Source: Cliona cf. orientalis
Taxonomy: Eukaryota; Porifera; Demospongiae; Clionaida; Clionaidae
Assembly: GCA_963930775.1 (NCBI GenBank)
Contig: OZ005696.1
Span: 4,464,001-4,528,000, forward strand
Reading direction: 5' to 3'
DNA length: 64,000 bases
Numbering within the stretch: position 1 is the first letter of the stretch; the number at the start of each line of letters is the position of its first letter. The notes below the pieces were generated by a model. The model had not been told where the DNA came from. It made no database searches and worked only from the letters and a program-made list of their open reading frames with translations. The position numbers and the translations under genes were made by a program. This document shows, one piece after another, positions 10,886-21,069 of this stretch.

Positions 10886-11225
10886 CAGTGTCGGATCCAG
10901 GGGGGTAAAGGGGGGTAAGGGGGTGCAAGTGTACCCTGCTTTGGACTGCATCTATTACACTAAGAAGTACTGATGATGAACTAAGTGGAACCCCCCTTTC
11001 TGGCTATAGAACTAAGAAAACTGCTACTATGGCTCACCTTAGAATGCTTTAGAAGAAAGTTAAATTCGCTCAAAAACAGATCGATTGGACTGATAGGGCT
11101 GTTATATAGTTTATCTCAAAAAAACGATCAAAATGGGCGTGGTTTCCCCAAAGTGGGTGTGGCTTCTAAAATTTCACGCAACAGCGTACTACAATTAACC
11201 CCCTTTTAGAAATCCTGGATCCATC
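10886..11225. mobile_element. hAT-like MITE, CAGTGTCGGATCCAGG end, right end decayed
   Basis: The left end CAGTGTCGGATCCAGG resembles the CAGTGGCGGATCCAGG terminus of the element at 62125. Internal matches include GGGCGTGGTTTCC and 'AGTGGAACCCCCCTTTCTGG'. On the right only CTGGATCCATC is left, and no TSD is visible. Confidence 0.5.
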
Positions 11226-11693
11226 AATATAGTACACGCCACATCGTTGCCGGCGTCTCCATCCACAGATAGCGTCTGACAGTCTGAGATACATGACTGT
11301 ATACTCTCGACCTCGACAAGGACAAGTTTTGATGCTTCAATCATAGGAGATGAAGTTGATAGCACAGTATAGCTTTCAAACTTCAGATCAGTCATGGCAT
11401 GATGCGCAAGGCTAGTTTTATTTATCCATGTGATTACTTCAGCCAAGACAACGCGTGAAGTTTGGCCAGCAATACTTGTGGAGAAAGTGGCACTCAGCTT
11501 TTAATGTACTTGCTGGATACAGGTGTCAGGTACTCTACATACATGTACTTACTGATATTCAAGTATCAGAAAGGCTCCATTGAGACCCTAAATTTTCTCA
11601 TAATTACCTCGTAGATTGCAATAGATTTCGTCAAATATGCGTGCTTTTTCTCCAATTGCATTCTGCAATTTACTATGTTTATGTCCCTTACAG

Positions 11694-12227
11694 GCGAGTA
11701 ATAAAGGTACAGGACGTCGCATCTGTGGTCCAGTGAAGTACCAGACCCAGAAAGAATTCATAGAAAAGAGTGGTTGGTTTACTCCAAGTCTTGAAAGTGT
11801 GCTTTGCAAAAAAGCAAACTTCAACTGGTCATCACTGACAGCAACTTCAGCTGCACTATACCTTTTTCTGCATAAATCCGATGAAAAGAAGCGGTACATT
11901 GGTAAATCACGTAATTGTTATCATGAACTGGTACAAATGTTTCATCGACTATTTGAGAAACCAGAATCTAAATTGACTCCAATAGAGCTGGAGATTAAGT
12001 ACTTAAATCCTGATGCAGACAGTTGGCACTTTCGATTATATCCAGTTCCCTTTCCTGATAATCTTGAAGCTGAATTAAGTTACAAAATAATTCATCACGG
12101 TACACTACATCCAAATGGTCTCAATTCTGAAATTAAGTTTACATCTAAGGAACAATTTTATGTCTTTGCTGAAAGCTATATCAAGTTGATAAGGGAACGG
12201 TCTAAGAAGATGGGGAGTTCTGTAATG
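11694..12227 (+). CDS. Exon with GIY-YIG-like domain, unknown gene
   Basis: A 178-codon open exon is bounded by a good acceptor (TTATGTCCCTTACAG, ending 11693) and a strong GTGAGT donor at 12228; both edges are phase 0. It is coding-like throughout, unlike its surroundings. After a short basic N-terminal part, residues about 47-80 read ALYLFLHKSDEKKRYIGKS followed by a histidine-containing helix (MFHRLFE). This resembles the 'GIY-(X10)-YIG...H' core of GIY-YIG nucleases, with ALY replacing GIY. The tail KLIRERSKKMGSS is basic. The function could be DNA cleavage or repair, or a transposon-borne nuclease, but the match is by eye and the catalytic Arg/Glu cannot be placed. The ORF can be extended upstream to ATG 11637, but the splice acceptor makes 11694 the better edge. 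Neighbouring exons were not identified. Confidence 0.55.
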
Positions 12228-13023
12228 GTGAGTTTTGTAAGTGTATTCTCACAAGAAAGTGTGCACTGGTAGTGCACCTTCTTATCTTGTGATCAAACAA
12301 AGATGGGATTGATATTCCAACTGTCAGTGTACATGCATGTGGCTGCATAGGAAGGCTTAAACACCATCTTTGTTACTTCTTATTTCCACCATTCACTGCA
12401 GTAATAGCATTGACTTGACCCTTAATCAACCCTGCTCTACTTGAAAATGTAAAAGTAGTGTATGAACCCTTTGCCTAGGGCCTTCTAGAAGATTATTGTA
12501 CATTGTGTACATGTAACATTACTGATCTGGAAATTCGTTTACCTTGGGGTGACTATTTTGCGGGTACTAGCGTTGGATATTTTTCCAGATAACATACTAT
12601 AGAACGCATGGAATTTGAATTTTGAAAACATACACTTTTCTGGTAAGTACTATAGAGCATTAGAATTTGTCTACTTTGTTCCATTCTTGCATACAAATCA
12701 CAAAATTTAGTACTTGCATATTAAGCCAAAATTGCAGAAAATGTTGCCTGCAAACAATTGTTACCCTAATTATAAGGTGTGCTATTGTGCAACAGTAACT
12801 GCTTAGTTGAGCTAGTACTGGCGGTAAGAGAAAATACTGAGGACCCACTTGACAATGATTATTGGCCCCCCCCCCCCCCCCCCCCCCCCCGTTTTGATGC
12901 AATTTCCTGCTGCAATGTATTATGAAAGCACCCACACAATGCAGATACCTGTAGATGGTAGGTTGCAAGCACAAACATGCACTTTGCTCCCAGACCTTCT
13001 ACAGTGTACATGCTATCTTAATA
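12228..13023. other. Likely intron/intergenic with a C25 run
   Basis: There is no recognisable exon. A run of 25 C lies at 12866-12890 and creates spurious proline/glycine open frames on both strands. Nothing else was seen. Confidence 0.4.
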
Positions 13024-13603
13024 CCGTATCCTCCCGAAAGTAAGCCCCCTTCGAAAATAAGCCCCTTCCCCTCTTTGACCCTCCAGTTCTTGCACAGGTA
13101 TGTTTGCCTTGATTATAAACCCCCGCCCACCAAGTAAACTGCACACGTACGCACGTACGTACGTAATCCCACCCTTCAATTGACTACGAGTACAAAGAGG
13201 AATTTTTTGTACCGGTATATGGTAGTGGCTTTTAGAAAAGCCTGTTTAAAATCATTCTGTTATGATGGCACTTCTGGCTTGGCGAAGACACTTATGAGCC
13301 GGTCAAGATGCTTTTGCTTTCCTCTGAAGACATACACACGGAACAACAAGTCCTTTCCCCACCGCCGATCGTCATCTGTTGCCATCTACTTGACAGGTCA
13401 TCTCGCTGCCGCTCTTTTGGAGAAAAAAAACAGCAAACTCTGGATATTTCCCGCGGTACATGACCAATGATGGTGTCGTCCTTCCAAACGGGGGCCAAGG
13501 GGGGGGGGGGGGGGCTAAGTGCATATTCGAAAATAAGCCCCCTCCCCAGTCTAGGTCATGTCTACTGCTGAAAAAGCGGGGGCTTATTTTCGGGAGGATA
13601 CGG
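13024..13603. mobile_element. TA-type MITE, CCGTATCCTCCCGAAA ends
   Basis: A 580-bp element with terminal CCGTATCCTCCCGAAA and inverse TTTTCGGGAGGATACGG, flanked by TA at 13022-13023 and 13604-13605. C-rich 'AAGCCCCCT' tracts sit inside each end. The internal open frames show no family. Confidence 0.8.
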
Positions 13604-14267
13604 TAATATTCGATGGACGTTTTTACCACAGACAACTAGTTGCATAAAACCACAAGAGTGCAAAAACATAAATTTTTGAGATCTAGCTCAAACTAAGAAA
13701 CGTTTATCATGGTAATGCTTATTGGCAATATTTTCCATATTGTGTGCAAGTGTACTATACTTGCTCCAAAAGTGTGCTATATTTTCCCCAAGTGTGTTGT
13801 ATTTGCCCTTTGATCTTGGACTACGCAAACATAGTCTAGACACAAATCTTGAATATAGATTATGGCATGGGCTCGAAATGGTGCATAGGTGATGGCTAGC
13901 GAGCTGCTTTACTGCACTGCTAAACGGGGTATTCTGCCAGTAGGTTGGCGAAACTGTGGCTTAGGTGGATAAACGGCGAGTAAGTAAGAGCCATGAGATC
14001 ACAAACAGCCACGGCCTTTGCTAGTACAATTGCTCGAGAGATAGAGATCTGGTACATACCTGAACAAAATGATTGGCTCTCTCTGGCTGGATGCTAGTGG
14101 AATCTTTCAAAAAGAGTATCGCTGGAAACTCTGTTCTCGACTGATCGTTTGGATAGTACTAACAGTACAGTAAAGTTGAGCTACACTAACACTAGGTGGC
14201 AATGGGAAATGGTGCATTCCCATAGCAATGCATGCATAAGCAGAAACCACAATACAATAAACCAGTA

Positions 14268-14413
14268 AAAGCACCGGTTACACTTGTGCACTACGGGAAA
14301 TATTGCACTCAGGGCGTGTTGAGAGGGGGAATACAGCACTCGGCTCCACCTCTTGCTGTATTAGCTCTCTCAACACACCCCAAGTGCAGGTAGTGCACTC
14401 ACACAGGTGCTTT
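14268..14413. mobile_element. Foldback element, AAAGCACC ends
   Basis: Outer pairs AAAGCACC/GGTGCTTT and TTGTGCACTA/TAGTGCACTC enclose a second pair around CAGGGCGTGTTGAGAG and 'CTCTCAACACACCCC'. It is built like the foldbacks at 6714 and 9127. Confidence 0.6.
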
Positions 14414-14699
14414 AACTAGCATTTAAAGTGCTCTGGAGAAATTACACAATGCCTAGAGACAAAAAAGTAAAGGCTAGCTCAAAGGTGTAGGAAGTTAATT
14501 AATACTCAAACATCTTGAATACCAGCATCATACAGATGCTGGCAGTCACTATCTCAGCATGGAAAGTAGGCCTATGAAGCCTCAGACCAGAAATTATTTT
14601 TCCATGTTCATGGAGCACACCCCTGTGCTCCTACAATCAGACCTGAGCTACTACTCTGAAGTATGAGCAAGAAATTTTTAAATAGCTTTCAATCATTAC

Positions 14700-15114
14700 C
14701 AGGGTTTATTTCAAGGGGGGCAAGGGGGGGCTTTTGCCCCCCCCCCCTGGAAACTTGGTTGCCCCCCCCCCTAGAAATTTGTTTCTTGGTCCTTAAAAAT
14801 ATATATGGTTTAACGAAAACATACCACAATATTATTATTACTAGAGAGAGAGAGAGAGAGAGATGTAGCTGCATAATATACTGAAATGGTAGCTAAAAGG
14901 TTGTCAGCATCATCGTATATGCTCTCAGAAGCTACCAGAAGCAATCTCAGGGATTATAAAATTAAACATTTTCCTGGGGGAGCATGCCCCCAGACCCCCC
15001 TAGATGGGCGTGCTTATGCACACACTGTGCTGATTCTTTCCACTTGCCCCCCCCCCTAATATTTGGGCACTAAGCATTTGCCCTCCCTGGAGCAAAATCC
15101 TGAAATAAACCCTG
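14700..15114. mobile_element. MITE with TIR CAGGGTTTATTTCA and TSD ATTAC
   Basis: A 415-bp element begins CAGGGTTTATTTCAAGG and ends TGAAATAAACCCTG. ATTAC is exactly repeated at 14695-14699 and 15115-15119. Inside are runs of G and C and a 'CCTGGGGGAGCATGCCCCC' palindrome. A similar internal tract is at about 37420. The 5-bp TSD groups it with the hAT-like elements at 809, 55531, 57834 and 62125. Confidence 0.85.
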
Positions 15115-15212
15115 ATTACTTATTGAGGTTCAGTATTAAGTGTGATCTTCAGAAACGAGAGGCCACATTATTATTAATTTTCTATAACACTGCACTAGTG
15201 CTAGGTCTAGTC

Positions 15213-15739
15213 CATAGGCTCCAACTTTTCCTGAACAGCTCCAGGGACATTGACCACACCCACTTGACCCGCTCATTATTAATTAAAACTCCACACTCAA
15301 TATGATTGAATTTGATGCAGAAATATACTTTCTAGAGCATGAATTTGCAAGCCTAGTAGACTTTTTGTATTGTTACTGTAAAAATCAAGTCACTACTACA
15401 TGTACAAGTAGCTTGTTCATTTTACCATCTACTGTAGGACGGGTTTTAATTGCGTAGTTTAATAATTGCGTTCTAGTCAAGTCAGGCCAAATTGCGAATC
15501 CAGTAATTGCGATGGACGACCCCGTACCATAAAACTCGCAATTCGCAATTAATAGATACTCGCAATTAAAACCCGACCTACGGTATAAGAAATTAGTTGT
15601 AGCACTATACCAGTGTTTATGCCAGTGTCTGTACCCCTTCCGAGACCAATAATACAATTATAGTAGAGCCTTCGGGACACAGGACAATTGTTAAAAATCC
15701 GGGACTGTCCCGGAGATTCAGGGACAGTTGGAGCCTATG
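15213..15739. mobile_element. MITE with TIR CATAGGCTCCAACT and 6-bp flank CTAGTC
   Basis: Its ends are CATAGGCTCCAACT and AGTTGGAGCCTATG, and CTAGTC is repeated exactly at 15207-15212 and 15740-15745. It carries the nested TA element at 15432-15583. Confidence 0.75.
15432..15583. mobile_element. Nested TA-type MITE (152 bp)
   Basis: CTGTAGGACGGGTTTTAAT and the inverse 'ATTAAAACCCGACCTACGG' are flanked by TA on both sides (15430-15431, 15584-15585). It lies inside the older 15213-15739 element. Confidence 0.7.
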
Positions 15740-15947
15740 CTAGTCCGCCCACAATATCACACTTCAACCTTGCTAAAGAAGTACTGTATACATGACCATA
15801 AGGAGTATTTCCTATTGTACCTGAACAGAAATCCCACACACTTTTGGGTCAGTGTGCAATCAATTGGATCTCATTTCTGGTATCACTCACGTGCATGCAG
15901 CTACTATATCAAGTTCTCAGATGCATGGCTTCCATAAATTGGACATG

Positions 15948-16310
15948 CCGTACTCGCTCTAATTATCCGAACGCCCAAAAGTAATTGTGAATATCACTGT
16001 TTGGTGTTAAATTCGGGCAATGGCTGATGAAGAAACAGCAGTCGATATTCAACTATAGGTTTATCGTTGTCAGCCCTAGAGCTCCCAGTGTCGCTGTGCT
16101 CTGAGTGATCGCAAAATGATTGCCGTCTGTGTCCGTGTTACCGTTCCGCTCTTGTATGCTGTCTGAGCCACACTCTAACGTGGAAGACGTGCTCCTACTA
16201 TGCCGTACTGCATGATCGTTAGGTTGATATAGAGATGTTCAATGAATTAGGAAGGAAATAAACTTGCCGTTCAGGCTATTAGAATGTTCGAATAATTAGA
16301 GCGAGCATGG
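15948..16310. mobile_element. TA-type MITE, CCGTACTCGCTCTAATTAT ends
   Basis: A 363-bp relative of the element at 40689-41150, with the same termini CCGTACTCGCTCTAATTA and TAATTAGAGCGAG. The right tip is mutated (CATGG). The right flank is TA and the left flank TG. It has the same internal 'AAACAGCAGTCG' region and GAGCGGAAxGGTAA-type tract. Confidence 0.8.
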
Positions 16311-16531
16311 TATTGTGTGACTATATGTGGGAAAATCAGCACATTCATGTAATGATCATACTTTTTTGCAGGCATAAGGTGGATGGTGAAGTCAACATGA
16401 TGTTACATGCTTTTAACTGCAATAATTATAATAATTGTTTTGTAGCTATAACAGTACATTCCCATATTTGCTGTGTTTTTGGATGCAGAAGTTAGATATT
16501 AAAACTACACTTGTGCATAATGGCTGTTACA

Positions 16532-17306
16532 CCATAGATCATATAGACTACGTACCCGGGATTGGAAACTGCTCACGTGAGCAATTGAGTTAATGCAATC
16601 CATGGCGGGCACTCCGTGTCCCCTGGACCGAGGCAGCTGAACATGGCTCTACTGCAGCCTGTGTTAGTGCTGTAGCTAAGTGGAGGCAACGAAAGTAAAG
16701 CTCTATGATGGAAGAATACTACTAGCAAAAATTTTTGAAGAGCGCAACTATCTACGGCAGTCTTTTCGGGGTACGAAGTTGTTCACTACTATTTCAGTCG
16801 CCTTCGCCCATACTTGCCCCATAGGACGCTGTACAAAACAACTTTTGGACCTGTATCTCGAGTCCCGTGGCAGCAGCTACCAAAAACTGAAGTTCTAAGT
16901 CAAAATATGGTGCCTCTGCACTAGGATAGCCACTATTTGGAGGATATACTGCTACCGCTGAGCCAGGAACAGTCAGAAGCACAAAAAAAGACGCCATTTT
17001 GAAGTCGCCTCGTTGTTGGGACTAGAACACCTCAGATACTGAACCAAGGAACTTCTCGTCACTATAAATAGTTAGAAGAAGCCCTTGTCCACGAGGATAG
17101 CTAAGTTATAAGGTTGTAAGTGTTTCTATTTAGTAGCTATTGTCAAAAGTATTAGAAAAATGTGTGATTTTTGGCCATTTTTTGTGATTTTTTCACAATT
17201 TTTGTGCATTTTTGTGGTTTTCCGTGCGACACGGATTGCACCAGTGGACTCTATTGCTCACGTGAGCAGTTTCCAATCCCGGTTACGTAGTCTATATGAT
17301 CTATGG
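16532..17306. mobile_element. TIR element with ~55-bp TIR and TSD TTACA
   Basis: A 775-bp element. Its TIR starts CCATAGATCATATAGACTAC and runs through GGGATTGGAAACTGCTCACG to TGAGCAA. TTACA is repeated at 16527-16531 and 17307-17311. A single related end is at 25966-26010. The internal frames (16680-16898 plus; 16794-16997 minus) resemble nothing I know. Confidence 0.8.
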
Positions 17307-17360
17307 TTACACTAGGTATGCATGCAAAGTGGGGGTAATTACTGGATGTTTGCAATGGTA

Positions 17361-17546
17361 CCGTAGATCTGCAAATTTTCGTGTACAGAACTTTCGTATG
17401 ATAAATTTTCGTGTAAAAATATTTTCGTAGGAACGACCCCTTACCGCATTAGCATTAATAGTGCATACTAATTTTCGTAAGATTAATTTTCGTAGCCGCC
17501 ACCGACTACGAGAATATTTTTACAATGAAAATTTCCAGATTTATGG
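17361..17546. mobile_element. TA-type MITE (186 bp)
   Basis: CCGTAGATCTGCAAATTTTC and the inverse GAAAATTTCCAGATTTATGG are flanked by TA. The interior is made of AATTTTCGT units. Confidence 0.75.
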
Positions 17547-17693
17547 TACATTGACAACCTTTATCAAACGTGGGTTGTACGTTCCATATCAAGTCAACAC
17601 TCAAAATTGACACCCGTCACAGATTTTGCTGAACACATACCTTACCCTAAAATTAATGAGTTGGCATGGAATTTTAGCCACTACGAGTATAGT

Positions 17694-18991
17694 TACACAC
17701 TAAGTAGAAAAAACAACTACTTAAATTTTAATAATGGAAGCTATTCATGAATAACTGTTCACATAAGCACGAGAATGGATCACACCTAGAAATTTGACAA
17801 TTTTGATTCACACCATAGAATTAGTTATGGCATTTTAAGGTACCATTAAATTGCGTGGGCGTGAGGTGGGGGATATGACACCTAAACCACATCAAAGTCA
17901 TTAGTGAGGTGCATGTTGTGTAACCACGCCCTTTTAATTGCACAGGTCTCAGGGGTGTGGCTGCTAGAGCCGGAAGTGTTCATTTAATATCCTCCATGGA
18001 CCGGAAGGGAGGGGCCAGGCCACGCCCAAAACAGCCCCACCCTGTTCCCCAAGGACCACCATTCTCAATCAAGTGCCTACTAACCACCGGATGTCCACCG
18101 GAAGCCCACAATCAATCCCAATTAAAACACACAGCTTCCTCAAGGCCAAAACACACACGAACACTTGGAGGCCGTTCTGCCACACCGCCCACGCAAGAGC
18201 TCACCTCATTTCCTGTGTGGGCGGAGTAACAACACGTCATCGCAACCACATCCGCTTCAAACCATCGTCAGCTTCCGTCCAGCCGTACAGGCCCCTCGAT
18301 CGCACCGCCGTACAGTGCCTCATTAACAGACATGGCCTCACCTTTGACCTCCTGCCACGCCCCCAAAGCCTCATCGCGGGGTTCAAAGGTCACCACCGCT
18401 TCCGGGACACGCCCACCTATCGCCGAGGCCAAGTCCCAGGCGCCGATGTCCAAGCACTGGCCCGTGAAGCCACGCCCAATCGGAAGCAATAAAACCTGCA
18501 TTAACGCACACGCACGCACTCCACACAGTGCCAGGAACACGCCCACATGCTTAATTAGGCCTAATAAGCTTTTTTTTTTTTTTGTCGTTGCGGTTAATAG
18601 TTAAGAAAGAATGCTTTGATCTTGCTTTGATGTGGGCAATTACCGGCCTTTTCTTCAGGGGCCACTTCCGGTCGCTAATTACACGCGCATAATCATCCCT
18701 GGCCGATTCTGGACACGCCCACCTTCGACCAAAAGCACTCGTATGGCCTCTTTGGCCACGCCCCTTCACGATTCGCTAATTGAATTAGCCATTCCTGACG
18801 CTCACGCCCACGCAATTAAATGGTACCTTAAAGTTTCCCCATAATGTATGTTTGTATAGGGAAGCCATGCATGCATTTGCAATGTTTTCTGCCCATGTGC
18901 TACCTGAACTTTTTGACAAAATTGAACCTACTTGCATTGTATGGTTCTATTATGGTGGTTTCTGGAGAATTTTTTTCTGCTTAGTGTGTAG
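17694..18991. repeat. Repeat family B copy, split by a TTAA element
   Basis: ACACTAAGTAGAAAAAA at the left and TTTTTTCTGCTTAGTGTG at the right are mirror ends. In between, family B sequence breaks at 17838 and resumes at 18828, exactly around the element at 17839-18827. Confidence 0.65.
17839..18827. mobile_element. TTAA-flanked element, G+C-rich, 989 bp
   Basis: The TIR is GGTACCATTAAATTGCGTGG at the left, its inverse at the right (CGCAATTAAATGGTACC), with TTAA at 17835-17838 and 18828-18831. A TTAA target is typical of piggyBac and Kolobok-type elements; no transposase is present, so this is a non-autonomous member. Many CCACGCCC tracts give the interior a composition unlike its host repeat. 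The 139-codon open frame at 18073-18492 has no recognisable domain. Confidence 0.8.
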
Positions 18992-19013
18992 GCTTGCTTG
19001 AAACAAAAACAAT

Positions 19014-19260
19014 TGAAGGATGAAGTAGGGATGGCAGGGTCAGAGTACACAAACAAGATTTGTAAGGGATAATCACATCTACTACATCCCTACACTTGGT
19101 TTTCTCGATTATTACACACCTATTAATGTCAAAGTGCGGTTTGTCGAGTGTGTGGGAGACAATCTGTCCTTAGCTGTCATGATGGTTCGGGATGGTCAAA
19201 TTAGATTGTCTCATTATTACTAGTTATTTTTGCACCCCTCAAAAAGCAAGCGTAGGGATG
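19014..19260. mobile_element. MITE with TAGGGATG ends
   Basis: GAAGTAGGGATGGCAGGGTC at the left and GCAAGCGTAGGGATGTATAG at the right are the two ends. The same ends occur, inverted and closer together, at 58814-58925. The last part of this copy is repeated at 20388-20469 and 20805-20884. Confidence 0.55.
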
Positions 19261-19441
19261 TATAGTACCGTAGAATGCCCCCCCCCCCGGCGCATAAACC
19301 CTCCTGCATTTTTAGCTCAAGTTCCTGCATAGGTAGTTTTGTCTCGCGTATAATCCCCCTCCCTGACTGTAAAATGGAGTCCATAAGTGAATAAAAACAA
19401 TAGCTAAAGCTAGCACATTATGCCTTACTTCGTTGTTTTTC
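19183..19441 (+). repeat. Duplicated 259-bp block, copy 1
   Basis: It is almost identical to 20809-21069, including the junction from the TAGGGATG MITE into the CCGTAGAATGCCCC element and as far as TTCGTTGTTTTTCTC. After that point the two copies diverge abruptly. Confidence 0.85.
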
Positions 19442-19626
19442 TCGAGTTTTGCCCACCAAACAGCCAGAGAAAATGAGATCGCGCGCCCACGTGGTATTCG
19501 AGGGTCAGAAATGGTCGTCACACGGAAATGTAATGATCCCGCGTATAAGCCCCCTCCCGATCCCCACTTTTGCCGGCATGCCCAGTGCAGCACGGGGGGG
19601 GGGCGGGGCGGGCGCGCGTAATACGG
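19268..19626. mobile_element. TA-type MITE, CCGTAGAATGCCCC ends
   Basis: CCGTAGAATGCCCCC at the left and GCGCGTAATACGG at the right, with TA at 19266-19267 and 19627-19628. The left half is duplicated at 20893-21069. Confidence 0.65.
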
Positions 19627-20012
19627 TAGATGCATACTTCATCCTTCAATTTAGTGCTGAACTGGAAGATGGAAGGTGCTGAAGTGCAAAATTCGTAGCC
19701 ACGCCCCTCGTTAAAGGAAGGGTGGCATGAAAAAATTTTTTTTTTTTGCTCCGCAGAAAAAGGGGTGATAATTGCATTCGGAAAAGGACTAGAATAATGT
19801 CGAACATCCCTTCAAGTTATCCAGCGATGCTGCTCAACGGGATACTATTCAACGCGCAATTTATAAAAAGACAATTCATGTATGGTTTAATCGGAAACGC
19901 GATGTAAACCAAAGTCAACTGACTTCCTCGAATCGTCAGACGAGTCTGAGCACTAACACGGGCTCAAACTGATACGCTTCGACTCTGATGCATGGTACGT
20001 AACGTCGAAACC

Positions 20013-20884
20013 GCGCCCTCCTCTAAGTTTACCCATATGAATGATTTGTACGTTACAGCAGCGCTAGCAAGTAGCTCACCGCTCTTCGAGTATCCCGAGT
20101 ATTACCGAATAGCGTTATATCACTACCCCAAACAAAACAAGGGCCCCACGTACTTCCGTTCGTGCAGGGCATGCTCGCTGGTAGAGAACGGACAGTGTCG
20201 AAGGTCCACTTCCCCACCAAAAATGTGACCGGCGGCATATGGGTCTTAAGGTCGTCCTAGTCTCTAGTCTACCGGGAATTCTCTATCGAATCTGCTGTCA
20301 TTCACTCCGCCCAGGTCCATCGATTATTGGGACAGATACAACCAATTCGAGCTCAACTTTCACAAAAAAAAATCCCAATTATTGATCCCGATGGTTCGGG
20401 ATGGTCAAATTAGATTGTCTCATTATTACTAGTTATTTTTGCACCCCTCAAAAGCAAGCGTAGGGATGTGCGCCCTCCTCTAAGTTTACCCATATGAATG
20501 ATTTGTACGTTACAGCAGCGCTAGCAAGTAGCTCACCGCTCTTCGAGTATCCCGAGTATTACCGAATAGCGTTATATCACTACCCCAAACAAAACAAGGG
20601 CCCCACGTACTTCCGTTCGTCCACTTCCCCACCAAAAATGTGACCGGCGGCATATGGGTCTTAAGGTCGTCCTAGTCTCTAGTCTACCGGGAATTCTCTA
20701 TCGAATCTGCTGTCATTCACTCCGCCCAGGTCCATCGATTATTGGGACAGATACAACCAATTCGAGCTCAACTTTCACAAAAAAAAATCCCAATTATTGA
20801 TCCCGATGGTTCGGGATGGTCAAATTAGATTGTCTCATTATTACTAGTTATTTTTGCACCCCTCAAAAAGCAAGCGTAGGGATG
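20013..20884 (+). repeat. Tandem duplication, unit 457 bp / 415 bp
   Basis: The unit starting GCGCCCTCCTCTAAGTTTAC at 20013 restarts at 20470. The two units look identical except that the second lacks 42 bp (from 20170, GCAGGGCATGC to GAAGGT). Each unit ends at the MITE tip GCAAGCGTAGGGATGT. The near identity means either a recent event or an assembly duplication. Confidence 0.85.
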
Positions 20885-21069
20885 TATAGTACCGTAGAAT
20901 GCCCCCCCCCCCCCCGGCGCATAAACCCTCCTGCATTTTTAGCTCAAGTTCCTGCATAGGTAGTTTTGTCTCGCGTATAACCCCCCTCCCTGACTGTAAA
21001 ATGGAGTCCATAAGTGAATAAAAACAATAGCTAAAGCTAGCACATTATGCCTTACTTCGTTGTTTTTCT
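20809..21069 (+). repeat. Duplicated 259-bp block, copy 2
   Basis: Second copy of 19183-19441. The only clear differences are the length of the C run and single bases. Confidence 0.85.

Noticed and set aside
12849..13043. Poly-proline/poly-glycine frames on both strands
   Set aside because: Produced by a run of 25 C, not a real protein.
13180..13470. 96-codon frame inside the MITE at 13024-13603
   Set aside because: No recognisable domain; the element is non-autonomous and the opposite strand is equally open.
18073..18492. 139-codon plus frame and overlapping minus frames in the TTAA element
   Set aside because: Open frames on both strands follow from high G+C and few stops; no motif and no conservation visible.
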